DNA of 64,000 bases from the NCBI GenBank assembly GCA_038502055.1, contig JAXRKN010000032.1, forward strand, positions 1,984,001-2,048,000. Direction: 5' to 3'. How positions within the stretch are numbered: the stretch's first letter is position 1; each line of letters starts with the position of its first letter. The DNA is from Tanytarsus gracilentus (Eukaryota > Arthropoda > Insecta > Diptera > Chironomidae). The notes under the pieces were generated by a model, which was not told the origin of the DNA, made no database searches, and worked only from the letters and a program-made list of their open reading frames with translations. Made by a program: the position numbers and the translations under genes. Below are positions 43,160 through 55,639 of the stretch, piece by piece.

Positions 43160-44899
43160 ATGAAAATTTTTGCATTTGAAAAGACATTTATGCAAAGAAT
43201 TGAAGAATTCTCGGTAGTTTTAGACGACGAGAGTGGAACATCGATCAGAGATTTATGGATAGAGTTTTTAGAGTCTTCTATGTAAGGAAATTTTGCAAGT
43301 TTTCAAACGTTTTGAATTTTAGTTATAAATTTTACAGTGAACCTGCCGGATACAAATGCATTTGGAAGATTAACAAGTCTGTCTGCGAGAAACTCAACAT
43401 ACCTTATGGCTCCGAAGTGTTTGGCGAAGTTATTAATACTGATTTTGAAGAGCAAACAGTTGACTTACGAGTTGAAGGTGTCAAAGATGAAAAGATCCAG
43501 CTCCCGGAAGTTGTTCGAATTCCCATGCTATCAGTGTATCCAACAATATTTCAAGAGAACGCTGTCGCTGCCGATATTACTGCTGATATGTTAGATCGCT
43601 TTCGTTTCTTCTACAACTACATCTTCCTTCCATTCGACAACGAGGAAAAGAATTGGGCACAAAAGAATCTCCTGGCTCGTGTCGAACTTTTCTTTGATCT
43701 CAACAACAGCAAGTCTCTAAGCAAAGGAATGGCTTCACACCTCAGACAGCTCTTTGCCGAAGCCAAATACATTCAAGAGAAGCGTGATCTGCTGGAATCA
43801 TCGATGGACGGTAATGAGTCATATGAGAATCTCGATTTGAGCAAGGACGATAGCAAGGAATCAGCTGCAAAACTTTTAGAACTCCATCTCCGTATGAACC
43901 ATATCAAGCATGAAATTGAAATTTTGTCCAACCCAGAGATGCGTGACGTTTATGAGACTCTAAAGTTTCCAGCAAAAGATATGACTGTGAATGAAAAGCA
44001 GATCTTGGTGGTCAACAAGGAAGGAACTATTAATGATCAAATTCATTTGCTGGAAAAGCTCAAGACAAAAATTGACACACACGACAAAATTCATTGGATG
44101 CAGAACCTTAACTATGCCTTGGAACGCGCTGGAAATTCATCAAAAATTTACATTCCATCTGGAACTCACCTACTCAAGTTCCTGGAATATCTTAACGACG
44201 ACAACCTTTTAATTTGCGGACTCAATACTCTCGAAATGACGAAGATCGAAAAACTTCAAAATTATGCGACAATTAAATCATGCGATCTCTCTCCAATGCT
44301 GTTCGTTATCAACGGTGATATTAAAATTCAAAATTTAGTTTTTGATTGTTCGAATGTCACCACGGGCTTCTTAATTAAAAAGGGATGCATTGTCTTTGAA
44401 AACTGCTATATTTATCGTGATGACAATTCATCGAGCGTAACGGAAGCCTTCAATCTGTCTGAAAATTGCAATGTGGTTCTCGATAACTGTGTGATTGTCA
44501 ACTTTGGAGCTGCTTTCAATGTTAACAACGCCAAATTGAGCATCAAGAACAGCATAATGAAGGATTGCAATACAGCAATTGCCTTTGACGATGACTCAGT
44601 TGTTTGGCTCGAAAATACTAATATACAAAATAATAAAGAGTATGCAATTGTCAAATACACGAGTGAGGGTGAGGCAATGCTCTTGGATTCAACATGCAAG
44701 GATTCACTCGAAAAGTAAATTATTATTTTTATTAAACACTTCTTAAACAATTTTATATGTAATTGAAATATTTTTTAGGCACAGTCTCTCGCTGTCGGGC
44801 TGTAAAATCGAAGGAGCGAAAGGAAACGTCATCAAGATTATCCCGAAGCTCTCAGAGGATAATTTGAACATCACACTAATGGAAGAAGATTTAATTTAA
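43160..44899 (+). CDS. nesd: Nessun dorma / SHCBP1-type cytokinesis protein
   Basis: Exons 43160-43281, 43323-44714 and 44779-44899 (544 aa). An N-terminal globular region (MKIFAFEKTFMQRIEEF through the KCIWKINKSVC and DMLDRFRFFYNYIF segments) leads into an all-helical middle. A C-terminal right-handed parallel beta-helix of pectin-lyase type follows (VFENCYIY, VVLDNCVIVN, SIKNSIMKDC, VWLENTNI). That order fits nessun dorma of flies and SHCBP1 of mammals, which binds the centralspindlin complex and galactan-type sugars at the ring canal and midbody. The stop lies 33 bp from the TAF13 stop on the other strand, so the 3' regions must overlap. Confidence 0.85.
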
Positions 44900-44932
44900 C
44901 TCCTTTGTTTTAAGAAAAGAAAATTTATTAAA

Positions 44933-45322
44933 TTAAGGTGAAACATATTTTACTTCGTCAAACGCCTTCCGGGCCTTCTTGAGTTCCTCATTCATCACGA
45001 GAAGATCACGAACTCTTGCGTATTTCCTCTGATCCTTGCGTACCAAGAAAATTATGTCTTCCGTCTGAACTTTTCCGCTCTTGCCGACCTCACTCGCTTT
45101 GTGTGTTATTTCAGTGATAAATTCAATCACCAAGTCCTCAAGTAAATCAACAGATTCCGTGAATGGATTACGATCGTCGCCAAAGCCATACATCATGCAC
45201 CTTAGTTCCTTACTAAATAATCTCTTTCTTCCCGTTCCCTCACAAATGTCAAGTTGCTCGTCAGCTTCTTCGCCAAATTCAGGTTCATCGTAAATTTCAT
45301 CGCTTTGAAGAGATGCTGCCAT
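44933..45322 (-). CDS. Taf13: TFIID subunit TAF13
   Basis: Single exon, 129 aa, ATG at 45322 (the longer frame upstream has no better start). The histone-fold reads KRLFSKELRCMMYGFGDDRNP, then SVDLLEDLVIEFITEITHKASEVG, and a C-terminal helix with DIIFLVRKDQRKYARVRDLL. This is the diagnostic TAF13 pattern, which pairs with TAF11 inside TFIID. An acidic N-tail (DEPEFGEEADEQ) is usual. Head-to-head with FANCI, with 223 bp between start codons. Confidence 0.95.
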   Translation of the reverse strand: MAASLQSDEIYDEPEFGEEADEQLDICEGTGRKRLFSKELRCMMYGFGDDRNPFTESVDLLEDLVIEFITEITHKASEVGKSGKVQTEDIIFLVRKDQRKYARVRDLLVMNEELKKARKAFDEVKYVSP

Positions 45323-45545
45323 TTTTAAGAACCTAAATTTGATTTTTACTTCACCTTTATTCTTTTTAAGCACTTTAAAATTATTTTAATTTAGTTTTTT
45401 GTGTTTTGTTTACGAAACTTTTATTTTTTTTTTATTTAACGAAGATTTTTAACGAAGGTTGAATTCAACGATTTTGAAATTAACGAAAGCGCGCGAAGAA
45501 TTTCATAACAAACAAAAAAAGTTTTATTTAATTAATTAACCCGTG
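45323..45545. promoter_or_regulatory. Short bidirectional promoter, TAF13 and FANCI
   Basis: Only 223 bp separate the opposing ATG codons, so both promoters must be within it or overlap. AT-rich with a GC patch AAAGCGCGCGAAG at about 45486-45498, compatible with an E2F-like site, which would suit a replication-repair gene. The site call is inference. Confidence 0.5.
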
Positions 45546-48500
45546 ATGTCGAAAGAGTTTGTCGATAAATTTCGCAAGAAATCATCTTCACGGGATGAAC
45601 TATTCAATAAGTACGATTACGAGACGATTGGCGATGCAATTGTTGAGAACTCGAAAAATGAAATTGGATTTTTAATTTGGTCTGCGGCTTTATCAGAAAT
45701 TAAGGACGATTTGTTGCTTTTTGAGATCATTAAGAATGTAAGTTTAAATTGATGTGATCTGAATATCTTTTTAAATGTAATTTCTTAGGTTTTGCCAAGA
45801 CTCAATAGAGACGACATCCAGACAAAACAACTTAATGATTTTTATTCACGAGCCTGCATTGAACTATCAAAATCACTTCGCTCACCAGGATTTGTTCTAA
45901 AAGTTGCACTTCTCTGCGAGGAGTTCATCAATGTGGGTGACCCGAGAGCACCTTTTTATAAGGATGTACTTCCGGTTGCCTTAACAGTTCTCAACAATTT
46001 TAACAATTCAACAATTGACTATAAAGAAAAATCTCAAACAGGACGAAAGTTTGCTCAAGATATCATCGACAACGTACTTCAGAGCAATTTTCCTGTATCT
46101 GGTATAGCAGCACTTGTTTCTATGTTCAAGTGAGTATTTATAGGTAGTGATTTTTTTTAAATATTATCATTAATTTCATTTTTATTCTTAGAGACATTGA
46201 GTTAAGCCAAAAGCAACACGATGCATTAATTACAAAAGTCTCTCAAACAATTCACAAAGTACCACCGCATGAAATTGGATCTTTAGCACTTGCGACATTT
46301 CAAACTGCTCTATTTAATCAACTGCTCATGCCGATTTTAGCTCTCGATAAATATTTTCACAAGCATCGGTATAGAAAAGAAATCAATGAGTCTGCAAGCG
46401 ATATTGATAGTATTGATGACGCAGCAGATGCAGGGATAATTGAAGTCGAAGAAATTGTCATTTATCATTTCCAAAATGCCGCACAATATACAACGATTGA
46501 ACGAGACCTCACAAACGCGATTAAGGTAAATTTTCTATACTTGAGATGGATGAAAGATTTAAAAAGAATAATTTTCATTTCTCCTCAGTCGCTCGAGTTC
46601 ACACCAAAATTTATTTTGACGCCATTTATTTCGACGCTCCTGATGTCGATAGCAAAAATTTCAAGCTCCGTTGAAGGGAATTTTCGCCTAAATCAATCAA
46701 CTATTCTGCTGCTTCTAAAGCAAATGTTTAAATTCAATGAAGAACATAAGGAAATTCTTCGAACATCGGGCTGGGCTTCTTCGATACATCAAACGAGCGA
46801 AATTGTCAATACGGACACATTGCTGAGAATGTTGAAACAAAATACTTGTGCACTCAAGCAAAATATCGCTCTAAATGGATTATTTGGATTATCTTTCCTT
46901 CTGCTGAAGACGAAGGCATCTCCAGAACTCAACAAATTTGCTATTGAATTCCTTAATCAAATAATTCGAAACAGACCGGAGTTCTCGCTTGACATTATGT
47001 TTATAATTGTAAAGATGCTTTTTTGTGAGAAAAACAAAATTCCAATCGTTCAATGCATCTCGACAATTTTGCAAAACCGCCATCTCGATATTAATATCAC
47101 TAAACCTGCACTGTTATCATTGATAGAGGATCTTACGGAACTCGATATTGACACGGCAACTGCCATCGAAAGTGCCATCTTTGCCGCAATATCAAAGTCA
47201 ATTGACTTGCGTGACCATATGATTGAAGTTATGAAGTCGGCCATGTATCAGAAGAATGTTCAAGTTAGAAAAATGGCCATTTTCTCATTTTGCTTGATGT
47301 TGCGAAAGTTCACGAAGCCGCCTGCACGCTTATCGGCCATCCATCATAACGAGTCTCGTTTTGCACACAACATTTCCTTCTTTTCGTTAACACAAAGTCA
47401 AATACCAATAAATAGCATCAACTCTAATGTACGGCAAGTGGAAATTATGATACTCGAGATTTTGGGTATGCTAAAAAAAACATTTTCCGATACTCGGGAA
47501 CTTCGAGTGACACTCTATGAAAGTCTATTGAGCGCCATCACTGCAAATCCATTCATCGTGTCAAACGTTTTGGAATTTATCGAGGGACATTTCCGAGAAT
47601 ATTTTGATTGCGACGAAGTGATAAATTTTGATAGAGCTATTAGAACATCGAATAATGAAATTGTTGCCACGGACGATCTGGGATGTCTATTAAAGTTCAT
47701 CATAAACTGCGTCTTAATTGCGTCATTGCGAAACAATCGAGAAAATCTCAACTGCGATTTGGAACTCTATCAGGACATCATAAAGAAACTCATTGAAAAG
47801 ATTTCAAATGCTACGTTAAACAGCTTGAATCTAAACACGTTGCAGAAAAAACACACAATAATAATTCCTCAGCTATTGAATTGCATCGAAAATTTAATGG
47901 TTTATTGTTTGGATGAGTCACATAGAGACATTGAAAAAATCACTATACTCTTCGAGAAGCATGAGAAAATTAGAGAGATAACAAAGAAGAAATCGCTGGA
48001 GAGTGGCAGGGGAAAGAAAAGATCCGACAGTCGAGTGACAATCGAAAAACTCGAAATTAATTACTCGACGTGTATTTGGGATCTTAAAGAGTGTGCTAGT
48101 TTCCTCAAATTTTGCACAAGAGACGAGAGCCTCAAGACGAATAAAGAGTTTTATAAGTTCGTTTTGAAATCCGTGAGCGAAAAAATCCATATCATCCAAG
48201 CAGCAGGCGAACATAATAATATGCGGCACAGTCGCATCGTCTTCGATTCATTTCTTACGTGCACCTCCATCCTCTTTGCTCAATTAGATGTGGAAAGTTT
48301 TTCTGAAAGTTTTGGAAACTTTAGTTTTGATTGCATTCAATTCATTGCCGAGGGCTTTCGCAATGCATCGGAAGTTATGCAAACGGGCTTTTATAACAAG
48401 CGAGAAAAACTCAGCGCTTTCCTTCGTGCGTTAACCGAAAAAAATACCGACGATGACGTAATGTTGAGAGAAATTTTAGCTAGAATTGAAAAAGTTATCG

Positions 48501-49804
48501 AGTGGATTTTTGAACAAGATAGAAACAAAGTTGAGTTCGTTAACACTTCGAGCGGGAATGTGGTGCTCTGTAGTCTTTTTACTGCAATGCAAATATTTTC
48601 CAATAACTTTCAATGTGCCAGCAACGCACAAGACACATTCAATTGGATTTTGAACTTTGCCAAGACATCTAGCAACAGTGTGAAGCAAAAGAATCTAGGT
48701 TCAATTATCATAAAGTTGCTTTTGCAGTCGCTCATTCAACATGAAAACTCGTCAATAATTGATTGTATTGCCCACAAGATAAGTAAAAGCTACGAGTATC
48801 GCATCGAAATGAACGAACCGGAAAATGCATCACAAAATAACTACACGATTATATCCAAGTACACGCTCGACGAAGCTTTAGTGGAATTCATTGACTTTAT
48901 TAGGCATCAATTGAATATTATCGACGTGTTTATCAAGCGTGCAAACAGCTTGAATGCACATGCTCGCCTTAAGACAGACTCACAAAACGAAACGGTGAGC
49001 ACATTGCAGAATCTCGAAATTGCAATTGCCATCAAGCTAATTTCTCTGGGAGGATCGTTGGAGAGAATTGTCAATGCAACATTTCCACTTCACTCGTCGC
49101 GTCACATTGAAAAGCTCACTTCCATAATAAGAGCTTATTACAATTGCCTCAACAATCTAATGAAGCATCTCCGTAAACACCATGATATCAAGAACATTTC
49201 ACAAGAATGCACGACGTCTGTCGAGAAGCTGTTGAAGTACTCGCGAATTTTTGCGAAGGCTGTTTATTCTTTTGTTAAGTACGTCGGAAGTGAAACAACG
49301 AACGCAGCAGCGAAAACATCCTCGTCAAAGGATAATAAAAAGGCAAAAAATAGCGGGAGTTGCTCGGTGCTCAGTAAGACAAAAAAATCAATTCCTAAAG
49401 TGATTTTCATGCTCGAAACTTTTCACAAGTCTGTGTCTGACTTTGATCAGGCAGCCAAAACCAATTTATCACGTTTATTGCATCCTGGCGAGGTGAGAGA
49501 TTTTCATATTGATAGCAATTTCATTGCAAATGACAATCAAAACGACAAAAGTTCCGGTGAAAGTGATGAGAGCAGTTCAGAAGAGGAAATTAATCGAGTT
49601 GCTGTGGATGTAACATCTCGGGGTGCAAAGAAGAGAAAAGCACCGGTGTTAAGTGAGACAACTTCTTCCGATGACGATACCGAGCTAAATGACAACGATA
49701 CTCCACTTACACGCGAGCGATTCGAGGAGAATTTGCGCAAGATGCAAGTTTCAAATGCCGCTTCGAAGCGTGGTGGAGGAGGAAGAGGGAACAAGAAAAG
49801 GTAA
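45546..49804 (+). CDS. FANCI: FANCI (Fanconi anaemia ID2-complex subunit)
   Basis: Exons 45546-45737, 45789-46129, 46192-46525 and 46589-49804 (1360 aa; vertebrate FANCI is about 1330). The third intron (46526-46588, 63 nt) is open and in frame but has a GT start and CCTCAG end, and its removal joins the conserved LTNAIK to SLEFTPKF. Alpha-solenoid repeats run throughout. IEVMKSAMYQ...VQVRKMAIFSFCLMLRKF matches the region holding the FANCI monoubiquitination lysine, and the RK lysine is present. The C-terminus is basic and Ser/Asp-rich (KKRKAPVLSE...SDDD), like a nuclear-localisation and DNA-binding tail. FANCI clamps DNA with FANCD2 at interstrand crosslinks and stalled forks. Identification is from scattered motifs in a fast-evolving protein. 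Confidence 0.8.
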
Positions 49805-50430
49805 TTTAATAATGTCATCAAAACAGAAAGCTAAGATTTCAAATAAAGGAGAAAGGAATTTTTCTTTGACAAGATTAAGAGTTTAAATTACATTATATAT
49901 TATTTTTTTGCCAATTCCATCCTCGGAAAGTTCAGAGTTGAGCTTAATTTTAATTTAAAATCAATCTATATCATAGCACACACGACTTGCAATTTGAGTG
50001 ACAACAATTTTATCCATTCGCATTTCTTATTTTTCTTCATTCGCTTGCGATAAGATAATAAATGTGATTTATCTGATAAAAAAAGGCGACAAAATGAGTA
50101 AGAGAGAGCTAAGTGAAGCGACTTTATAGTTGTGGGGTGGGAGAGAATAATTAACTTAGTCAGTTGATTTTCGGCGTCAAAATCGTTCAAACGTCTCGAA
50201 GCATAGTAAATTCAGAGAAATAAAATAATCAGAGGGAATAAGAAAATTAAATAAGCGCGTGCTTCAAAGAAGGAGAAGGTTCTACTTGTGCGAAAACGAA
50301 GAGATGAGAGCTAATTCTTATCGCAACTGTTAATCTAATAAATTTATATACATATTATATTATGTAGAGGAAATGTGACATCTGATATAGAGCTCGCGCG
50401 CGAATGAAAAATATATAGTTAAAAAGCATA
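49805..50430. other. Spacer between FANCI and the MFS gene
   Basis: Holds the FANCI 3' end and the promoter of the next gene. The minus-strand frame at 49966-50190 has no family features and is not called. Confidence 0.4.
49842..49847 (+). terminator. AATAAA poly(A) signal of FANCI
   Basis: Canonical hexamer 37 nt after the stop codon. Confidence 0.55.
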
Positions 50431-52581
50431 ATGGGTGTCGAGAATTCCCTCAGTAAATTGAATAACGATGATGATAATGATAAGAATACTGTAACAGCTT
50501 CGTCTAGCGGTGGCGGCGCTGCCGTTTATGACATCATATGCTACTATAAAGAGGAAAGTGAAGATGATAATGATACGGTTCATGCGGTGATTGAAAAAAT
50601 TGGGAAGCGCAAGAGACACAAGCCTGACCATCGGAGGAGGCTAATCTTCCGTTTATTCGGATGCCTGTTGATAATTATTTTGTTGTCATCGCCAATTTAC
50701 GGCTTTGTAACCCTATACTTGCATCATCGAGATCTGCTCGAGGACAATATCGTTTTAATTTGGGCGCCAATTATTTTTAATGCCGTCTATTTGTTAGTTA
50801 CGCCATGGCTAATATCTGACAATCTGCTTTCAAGTCTCTCCAATCGCACTATCATCCTCCTCTTCACCCTCTCAATGTCTCTCGCTATTTCTGCCTCGGC
50901 CTTCATTTTTGTCTATTTCGATCGAAAACTTTTTCCCCTCATCATTTTACTCTATGGCGCTATCGGCGGTATGTTCGGCTTATCTTAATTACTTTTTAAC
51001 CGTAAAAATTAATTTATTTATAGGATCAAGTGCATGTGTCATAGTTGGACGGATGTTTGTGATAATCAATGACATGCTGAACAACGAGAGACTTTATCTC
51101 ATAAATTTCATCTACTCCTTTGCGCAAGGAATAGCACAATTTTTATTACCCGTTATGATTCACATTATTGTTCAATATTTGTGCCTAGAATGCACCGCTC
51201 TGACATTGATAGGTGCACTGACGTTGCAAATAACCGTCATTACTCTTCTTGTTGTTAAGCGCAGCGAGAAACACACAATTGATTTATTAAAGAATAACGA
51301 AGAAATTTTTCCAATCGATTTAGTCGATAACAATAGCAAAGATGAATCTCATGCCGGAAGAGAGAAAATATCATCATCATATGATTTTTATCCTGCCATT
51401 CATCCGTCAGACGATGACGTCAAGTGGAAAAATCCGAGAAATTTTCAAAACGAGAGCAAACTTGAATGTGACGAGAATGACGATCATTTTCTTGAGATTC
51501 TCGATAGTCATCGAGTACTAAATTCAGATGGCGTAGAAATCTTGGAAACGATAGCTGAAATCGATGAAGAGGAGGCCAATAAGCTCGGCAAAGATAATGA
51601 AGATCCTCTCGAGCAAATAAATCCCAAAAAGAATAAATCGACGAATAACTCAATTTCTTGCAATGCTAATGTGGTTCGAACGTGCGGAGACTTTATATTG
51701 AGCCTTCAAAGGCAAATTCTTAATCCTCTCAGACGATCCTTGAAAATATTCAAGTTCTATCCGTCGGTGATACTAAAGTCTGTCGATGTGTTTTCATATC
51801 TTCTCTTCGTCACACTCATACTGCCCAATCAAGCACTCCGGCAACTTCGCTTCGAACATATTGAGAATGTCATTTACCTAATTACTTTAATGGGCTTTTG
51901 TTGGATGCTCTATTCAATTGCTGTCCTGAAATTTCACAGGGTCCTCAAACAAAACTTTATTCATTACTTTCATCTTATGGGATTGCTGGCAAAATTCTTT
52001 GGCTATTTATGTAAGTTATTCTTTTGTGTACTCTCTTATTAAAATAATATAAACCAATCACAATTTTCTATAGAAGAGAAATTCTCTTAAATAGAGCAAT
52101 AAGGAGCTTTTGAGTTTTTCATGTTCACATCCGAGCAAAAAGAAAAAGATATCTTTTTACAAAATTTGAGAATGTAATGATAAGAACCATCTTTTCTCCC
52201 ACTTTCTATGAAGTAAACTCAACTTTATTAAAAGACTTCATTTCTTCCTTTTTCTTTTCAGTTACGAATCAGCGCTATTCACTGAATGGTTTTATTTTTG
52301 GAGTAATTTTAATCTCGATGGGACATGCAAATTGCCTTCATTTACAGGAGACTGTAATCAGAAATTGTTTTCATCCGAGGCATTGGCATTATCTACGCGG
52401 GTCAATTTATAGCTTTAGTGGCTTCCTCATTATCCTTTATTGCATAATATTTCAAATAATTCATTCATATTTTACGTTTGTTAATTTTGCGAATATTTTT
52501 GTACTCTTCAATCTGATGAGTCTTTTAATATGGATATTTTCAAACTTTGATATGGTCATCATGATGTGTAATATGCGATGA
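50431..52581 (+). CDS. Divergent MFS transporter, monocarboxylate-transporter-like
   Basis: Exons 50431-50968, 51024-52010 and 52262-52581 (614 aa). About twelve hydrophobic segments in two sets: roughly residues 73-95, 105-125, 134-160 and 165-240 with LYGAIGGSSACVIVGRMF, and a second set from about residue 410 to the end. A charged cytosolic loop of about 140 residues lies between them. The six-loop-six plan and the small-residue helix LLYGAIGG...SACVIVGR resemble SLC16-type monocarboxylate transporters. The signature RGD/R residues of active MCTs are not obvious, so substrate and even activity are uncertain. The stop codon TGA at 52579-52581 shares its A with an AATAAA, and the ribokinase stop on the opposite strand is 10 bp further. 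Confidence 0.6.
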
Positions 52582-52586
52582 ATAAA
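52581..52586 (+). terminator. AATAAA overlapping the stop codon of the MFS gene
   Basis: The hexamer begins on the last base of the TGA. If used, cleavage would fall 10-30 nt later, inside the last exon of the opposite-strand ribokinase gene. Confidence 0.55.
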
Positions 52587-52591
52587 AATTT

Positions 52592-53735
52592 TTATATTTC
52601 GTTGAACTCGAAGCTTGCTGTTAAAGGATTAATTTTGGGAAAATCCACATAACTCGATTGGGTCCCTTTAAATTGGACACTGTGGCTTGCCACGACAATT
52701 GATGCTCCCACCTTTTGAAGCATAGTAGCTTTTGGATATTTTGAGGTGAAATAACCTAAGCCACCAATAAAGGCATCTCCCGCACCTGTTTGAACACGAT
52801 TTCATTTGATATTACTCATACTAGCGTGTAAAATGAATCTAATACCTGTTGAGTCAACAACATGAATTTGCTGTAGCATTTTGGGTATTGGTACATGGAT
52901 AATTTTTTCATCATCGTTATAAACTGCCCCGTGCTTACCGACTGTAATGATGACCGTTTTACATCCTCTCTTTTGAAGATTTACCACCATTTCCTTTGCA
53001 TCCTTAATTTCGTTGAAACGGATTTTCGTTAGCGCTTCCGCTTCCAATTCATTTACGCAGAATATGTCTGCCAAACTAAATGTAATTTCCGGTAAATTTT
53101 CTAGTGCGGGAGCTGCATTAAGAATTTTGTATCCTTGAAATGTGCGGAGCGCTTCAATCGTTGCCTCGAGAGGAACTTCTAGCTGGCAAATAAGAATCTA
53201 TAGAAACGAGTTGATGCGAATGACGCGATGTAAATTTTTAATTATAAATCTTTGAAGCGAAGCGTGAAAAAAATACCTTTGAGTGCTTTAAAATGTCATT
53301 TGCTTTGACAACATCCTGCACGCTCAAGTTTTGATTGGCATTTCCATTTATAACAATTTGATTGTTCCCTATAGTGTCGACAACAATCAACGCTATTCCT
53401 GTACATTCACCATCAGACTCAAAATATTTGGTATCAACACCTTCCCTGTTAAAATGCTCTTTATAGCTCTTTCCATACGGATCATTTCCGATTTTTCCTA
53501 TGACTGCCGTTCTGCATCCGAGACGACTTGCAGCAATAGCCTGGTTACATCCCTTTCCTCCAAATCCAAATTCAAACGATTCCGAATGAATTGTTTCCCC
53601 TGCCTTTGGCATTCGATTGACGTAGCTATTGATATTTTTGATAGGATATTTATGTTTTCACGTTAGTTTAATCTTAAAATACCTTATGAAGTCAATCATT
53701 GCACTGCCAAAGACACAGACATCAAATTCCGACAT
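52592..53735 (-). CDS. RBKS: Ribokinase
   Basis: Minus strand exons 53683-53735, 53277-53625, 52846-53197 and 52592-52785 (315 aa, normal length). PfkB signature 1 GGKGCNQAIAASRLG sits in exon 2. Signature 2, DSTGAGDAFIGGLGYF, is split by the last intron, with the catalytic Asp in GAGD. NELEAEAL and TVGKHGAVY motifs are also present. The enzyme phosphorylates ribose at O5 with ATP for entry into the pentose phosphate and nucleotide pathways. The start ATG at 53735 opens MSEFDVCVFGSAMIDFI, the family beta-strand. 134 bp separate this start from the original 3' end of the NME6 gene. Confidence 0.95.
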
Positions 53736-53876
53736 TTTTTTTCACTTCACTTGATAACTAACACGATAATAATAATCTTTACGGTCACTCGGCTATTGTA
53801 CTATTACTATTTAATCTTATTTACCGGCTTTTCTACTTTATTCTAAAAGAATATATTTTTCACACTTTCTCAACTG
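53736..53876 (-). promoter_or_regulatory. Ribokinase promoter overlapping old NME6 3' UTR
   Basis: On the minus strand this carries the pre-insertion NME6 stop (53870-53872) and AATAAA (53837-53842), then the ribokinase 5' flank. The hAT insertion at 53885 has pushed the NME6 body 1.8 kb away. Confidence 0.6.
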
Positions 53877-54104
53877 CTCGCATGTAGAGTTTCTCAAATA
53901 CCCGGGTAATGAGATTTTGTCCTACCCGGGTAAAAAAATTTTTTACCCGGGTAGCCCGGGCATGCCCGGGTAAGAACAAATTTAAAAAATATACGTTTTT
54001 TTACTCAACTTTTCGGCTAATCTTTATATAGAGCATTTTTAGTAACAGAAATAAAAGTTTTCTTAACAGAAATAAAAGTTTTTTAAACAGAAAATGAATA
54101 GATT

Positions 54105-54260
54105 AAAAGAAATATAAAAAGTTTAACGGATAGTTCTTAAGTAACATTACACAGTGAAGGTCTGACATTAGAGTTCTCTTCTTTGTTACAATATCTCCAG
54201 CCTCTGAAAATGCCTTTATGAAGTAACTGATGTTGCCCGAATCGTTAGTAAAACTCTTAA
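54105..54260 (-). pseudogene. hAT transposase C-terminal remnant
   Basis: Minus-strand frame with ISYFIKAFSEAGDIVTKKR then DLHCVMLLKNYP, the shape of the hAT family C-terminal dimerisation motif. No start and no upstream catalytic domain survive. Confidence 0.6.
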
Positions 54261-54475
54261 CAATCGGTCCAAAATTAAAGATCTTTGTTTGAGTCGCGCA
54301 AATGATGTCATCTCATGGCTATTTTTTTGTTGCACTTGCACTTGATGTTTCAAAACACTTTTTTGAATTAAAAAATTTCGCTAACTAATCTTAAATTATA
54401 TAGGTAAATCTTCTTAAGTCAGGTAGTTTTGATAAGTGATAAAATCTTCATTGTAAACAAAACAATATTGAGATT

Positions 54476-54691
54476 GTGAAAGAGACAGAAGACATTGCAT
54501 TGAGAGAAAATGAGAATATCAGTTATAGCAATGATCAGAGTGAAAATTATCAAAAAATCACAAGTCAACAAGAAAGGTGCAGGAGTGTAAAGAAAAAATC
54601 TGCTTCAAAAAATGATTCTGTTGCTAAGAAAAGACGAAAAGCATTCAATTGGGAAAAATCTCAGCGAAAATGCCAGAAAACATATATATGA
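54476..54691 (+). other. Short Lys/Ser-rich frame inside the hAT element
   Basis: A 71-codon plus-strand frame starting at a GTG, not ATG. The composition is polar (KKKSASKN, KKRRKAFNWE). No family recognised, and it runs opposite to the transposase remnant. It could be a captured host fragment or chance. Confidence 0.25.
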
Positions 54692-54941
54692 GTCAACGGA
54701 ATTGTTAAGTATTTTTGCAATCATCATGAAGCTGGAGGAGACTAAGAGATTCTACAGAGAGAAGAAAATCAAGTGCGATGATGGCGGTTAAATAAGATTG
54801 TCAATGGGTTTTATAATTTCATCAACACAAATCAATTAAAAATCTTTATATACTATTTCTTTGAAATAAAAATAAAAAAATTTATCAAACAAACAAAAAC
54901 AAAACATTTTCAGGTATTTGTTTACACAAAACTTATAAAAA

Positions 54942-55505
54942 AGCAGTTGGCGATGGTTAAAAAATTTTTAAGAGTTAGTAATTTATTATTCAGCACTCGA
55001 TTTTCACTATAAATATTGAAGTAAAAATTCCTTAAAAATGTTTTTCCTGTTCTTTATCCTCTTATTTATATTAAAAATAATCAATATCATCTAAAGAATG
55101 CGTAATTTTTTTTATTTTGATTTTTAAAGATTTTTGTTTGTTCGATTACTAACTCTTAAAAAAGTGGAACTTTTTGATTGACTCTAAAGAAAACTTAAAT
55201 CTTCAATAATATGAAACACATTCTTTTGCCAACGTTCTTTGTGACTTTATAAGTCTTTTTTATTATGTAAAACACATTTTTAGCATATAAAATGCTCCAA
55301 AAGTTAATTAAATTATTTAGTTTTACAATTCATAACGTTTAATTTAAATCTCACAGATGGTTTTTAGCTGAATCAGTTTGCTGAATCTTAATCTTGCAGG
55401 TGAAAAAATTTCTTGCACTTTTTTTTTGCATTCAGTAAGTTTAAATCTTAAATTTTCGTTACAAAGAGAGTTCCACTTTTTTTTAACCATCGCCAGTTAT
55501 AAAGG
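54942..55505. repeat. Nested inverted repeat inside the hAT element
   Basis: GGCGATGGTTAAAAAA at about 54949-54964 has a reverse complement at about 55482-55500. A second, inner pair (AAGAGTTAGTAA at 54971, TTACTAACTCTT at 55146) lies within. This may be a small non-autonomous element nested in the hAT copy. No clear target duplication. Confidence 0.5.
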
Positions 55506-55639
55506 AAGATTTTTTTAAAAAAATTAAATAAAATTTTTTTCCAATTTTTTAATTTTTACCCGGGTACGGGTAGAGCAATTTTCCGGGTATACCCGGGTAG
55601 TAAAATTGACGGGTATACCCGGGTATACCCGTGCCCGGG

